Origin: Porphyromonadaceae bacterium UBA7332
Lineage (GTDB): Bacteria > Bacteroidota > Bacteroidia > Bacteroidales > UBA7332
NCBI GenBank assembly: GCA_002471225.1
Contig: DKPO01000043.1
Location: 25,858-33,326 of the forward strand
Reading direction: 5' to 3'
DNA length: 7,469 bases
The notes under the pieces are model-generated. The model made no database searches, was not told the origin of the DNA, and was given only the letters and a program-made list of their open reading frames with translations. This document shows, one piece after another, positions 7,254 to 7,469 of this stretch (the stretch's first letter is position 1; each line of letters starts with the position of its first letter). The position numbers and the translations under genes are program-made.

Positions 7254-7343
7254 AAATTCGATTGTCGTGCGATGGTGCATCATCCAAAATTCAATAAATC
7301 CCCAATGTGATTGTACGGGTCTCGTTATTGGTAACGAGACCCG
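7254..7343 (+). repeat. Dispersed repeat unit U3 with a perfect 12-bp palindromic tail
   Basis: Bases 7254-7303 repeat at 7418-7468 (unit U4). The outer blocks of 11 and 22 bases and a 7-base middle block (GATGGTG) are identical, separated by a variable 6-base and a 4/5-base segment. The unit ends in a perfect hairpin, 7316-7327 with 7332-7343 (CGGGTCTCGTTA and its complement) closing a TTGG loop. No T tract flanks it on either strand, which argues against a terminator and for a REP-like element. Confidence 0.65.
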
Positions 7344-7406
7344 CATCCCAAAACCATCAAATTTTCAATCAATATCACAAATGGTTTGATCCCCGCGATG
7401 CAATAA

Positions 7407-7469
7407 TTTTGTTGGTTAAATTCGATTGCCAACCGATGGTGAAATTATCCAAAATTCAATAAATCCCCC
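7407..7469 (+). repeat. Dispersed repeat unit U4, cut by the window edge
   Basis: The first 33 bases (7407-7439) match the minus strand of 2566-2598 (unit U1), and 7418-7468 matches unit U3. U4 therefore shares its left part with U1 and its right part with U3, linking all copies into one family. By analogy with U3, a CTCGT/ACGAG palindrome should follow shortly beyond 7469, but it is not in view. Confidence 0.6.

Noticed and set aside
7150..7389. A 79-codon plus-strand ORF beginning MQLPYDSEPRMG
   Set aside because: It runs through two repeat units and a perfect palindrome, has no family features, and the other repeat copies do not keep the same downstream frame. It is best explained as a chance frame in repetitive DNA.
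7153..7469. CRISPR array
   Set aside because: The repeated units are long, only partly conserved and unevenly spaced. There are no uniform spacers and no cas genes in view.

Overview
The window looks like chromosomal DNA from a member of the Bacteroidota, most plausibly the Sphingobacteriaceae. The evidence is an AT-rich composition, start codons without Shine-Dalgarno sequences, two upstream matches to the Bacteroidota -7 promoter motif (TAnnTTTG), and typical family members (a PqqL-type M16 protease and a fused FAD/Fe-S dehydrogenase). The genus is an inference from overall appearance, not from a marker gene.

Layout: all four convincing genes are on the minus strand. From the right end, in transcription order, they are a 948-residue FAD-linked oxidase fused to a ferredoxin-like and cysteine-rich (CCG) module (4015-6861), type I isopentenyl-diphosphate isomerase idi (3380-3916), a HAD phosphatase of the phosphoglycolate phosphatase type (2615-3262), and an exported M16 zinc protease whose C-terminal part runs off the left edge (1-2075). 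Idi has its own hairpin terminator (3337-3373). The HAD gene has its own promoter-like box just after it. A strong, probably two-way terminator (2437-2485) separates the HAD gene from the protease. So these are mostly separate units, although the oxidase and idi (98 bp apart, no clear terminator between them) could share a transcript.

Non-coding DNA: 2076-2436 is very AT-rich and holds the protease promoter candidate. The right end (about 6862-7469) has no intact gene. It holds a short trace of a possible broken minus-strand reading frame (6989-7072) and then a cluster of related repeat units, each with a conserved header and, where complete, a palindrome built on CTCGT...ACGAG. A further copy lies in inverted orientation at 2520-2598, between the HAD stop codon and its terminator. 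This repeat family is the least explained part of the window.

Function: the phosphatase and the oxidase could act in sequence (phosphoglycolate to glycolate to glyoxylate), but their substrates cannot be fixed from sequence. The oxidase may equally be a D-lactate or D-2-hydroxyglutarate dehydrogenase. Idi serves isoprenoid synthesis and the protease acts outside the cytoplasm; neither has an obvious link to the other two genes. I see no convincing undescribed multi-gene system; the repeat family is the best lead.
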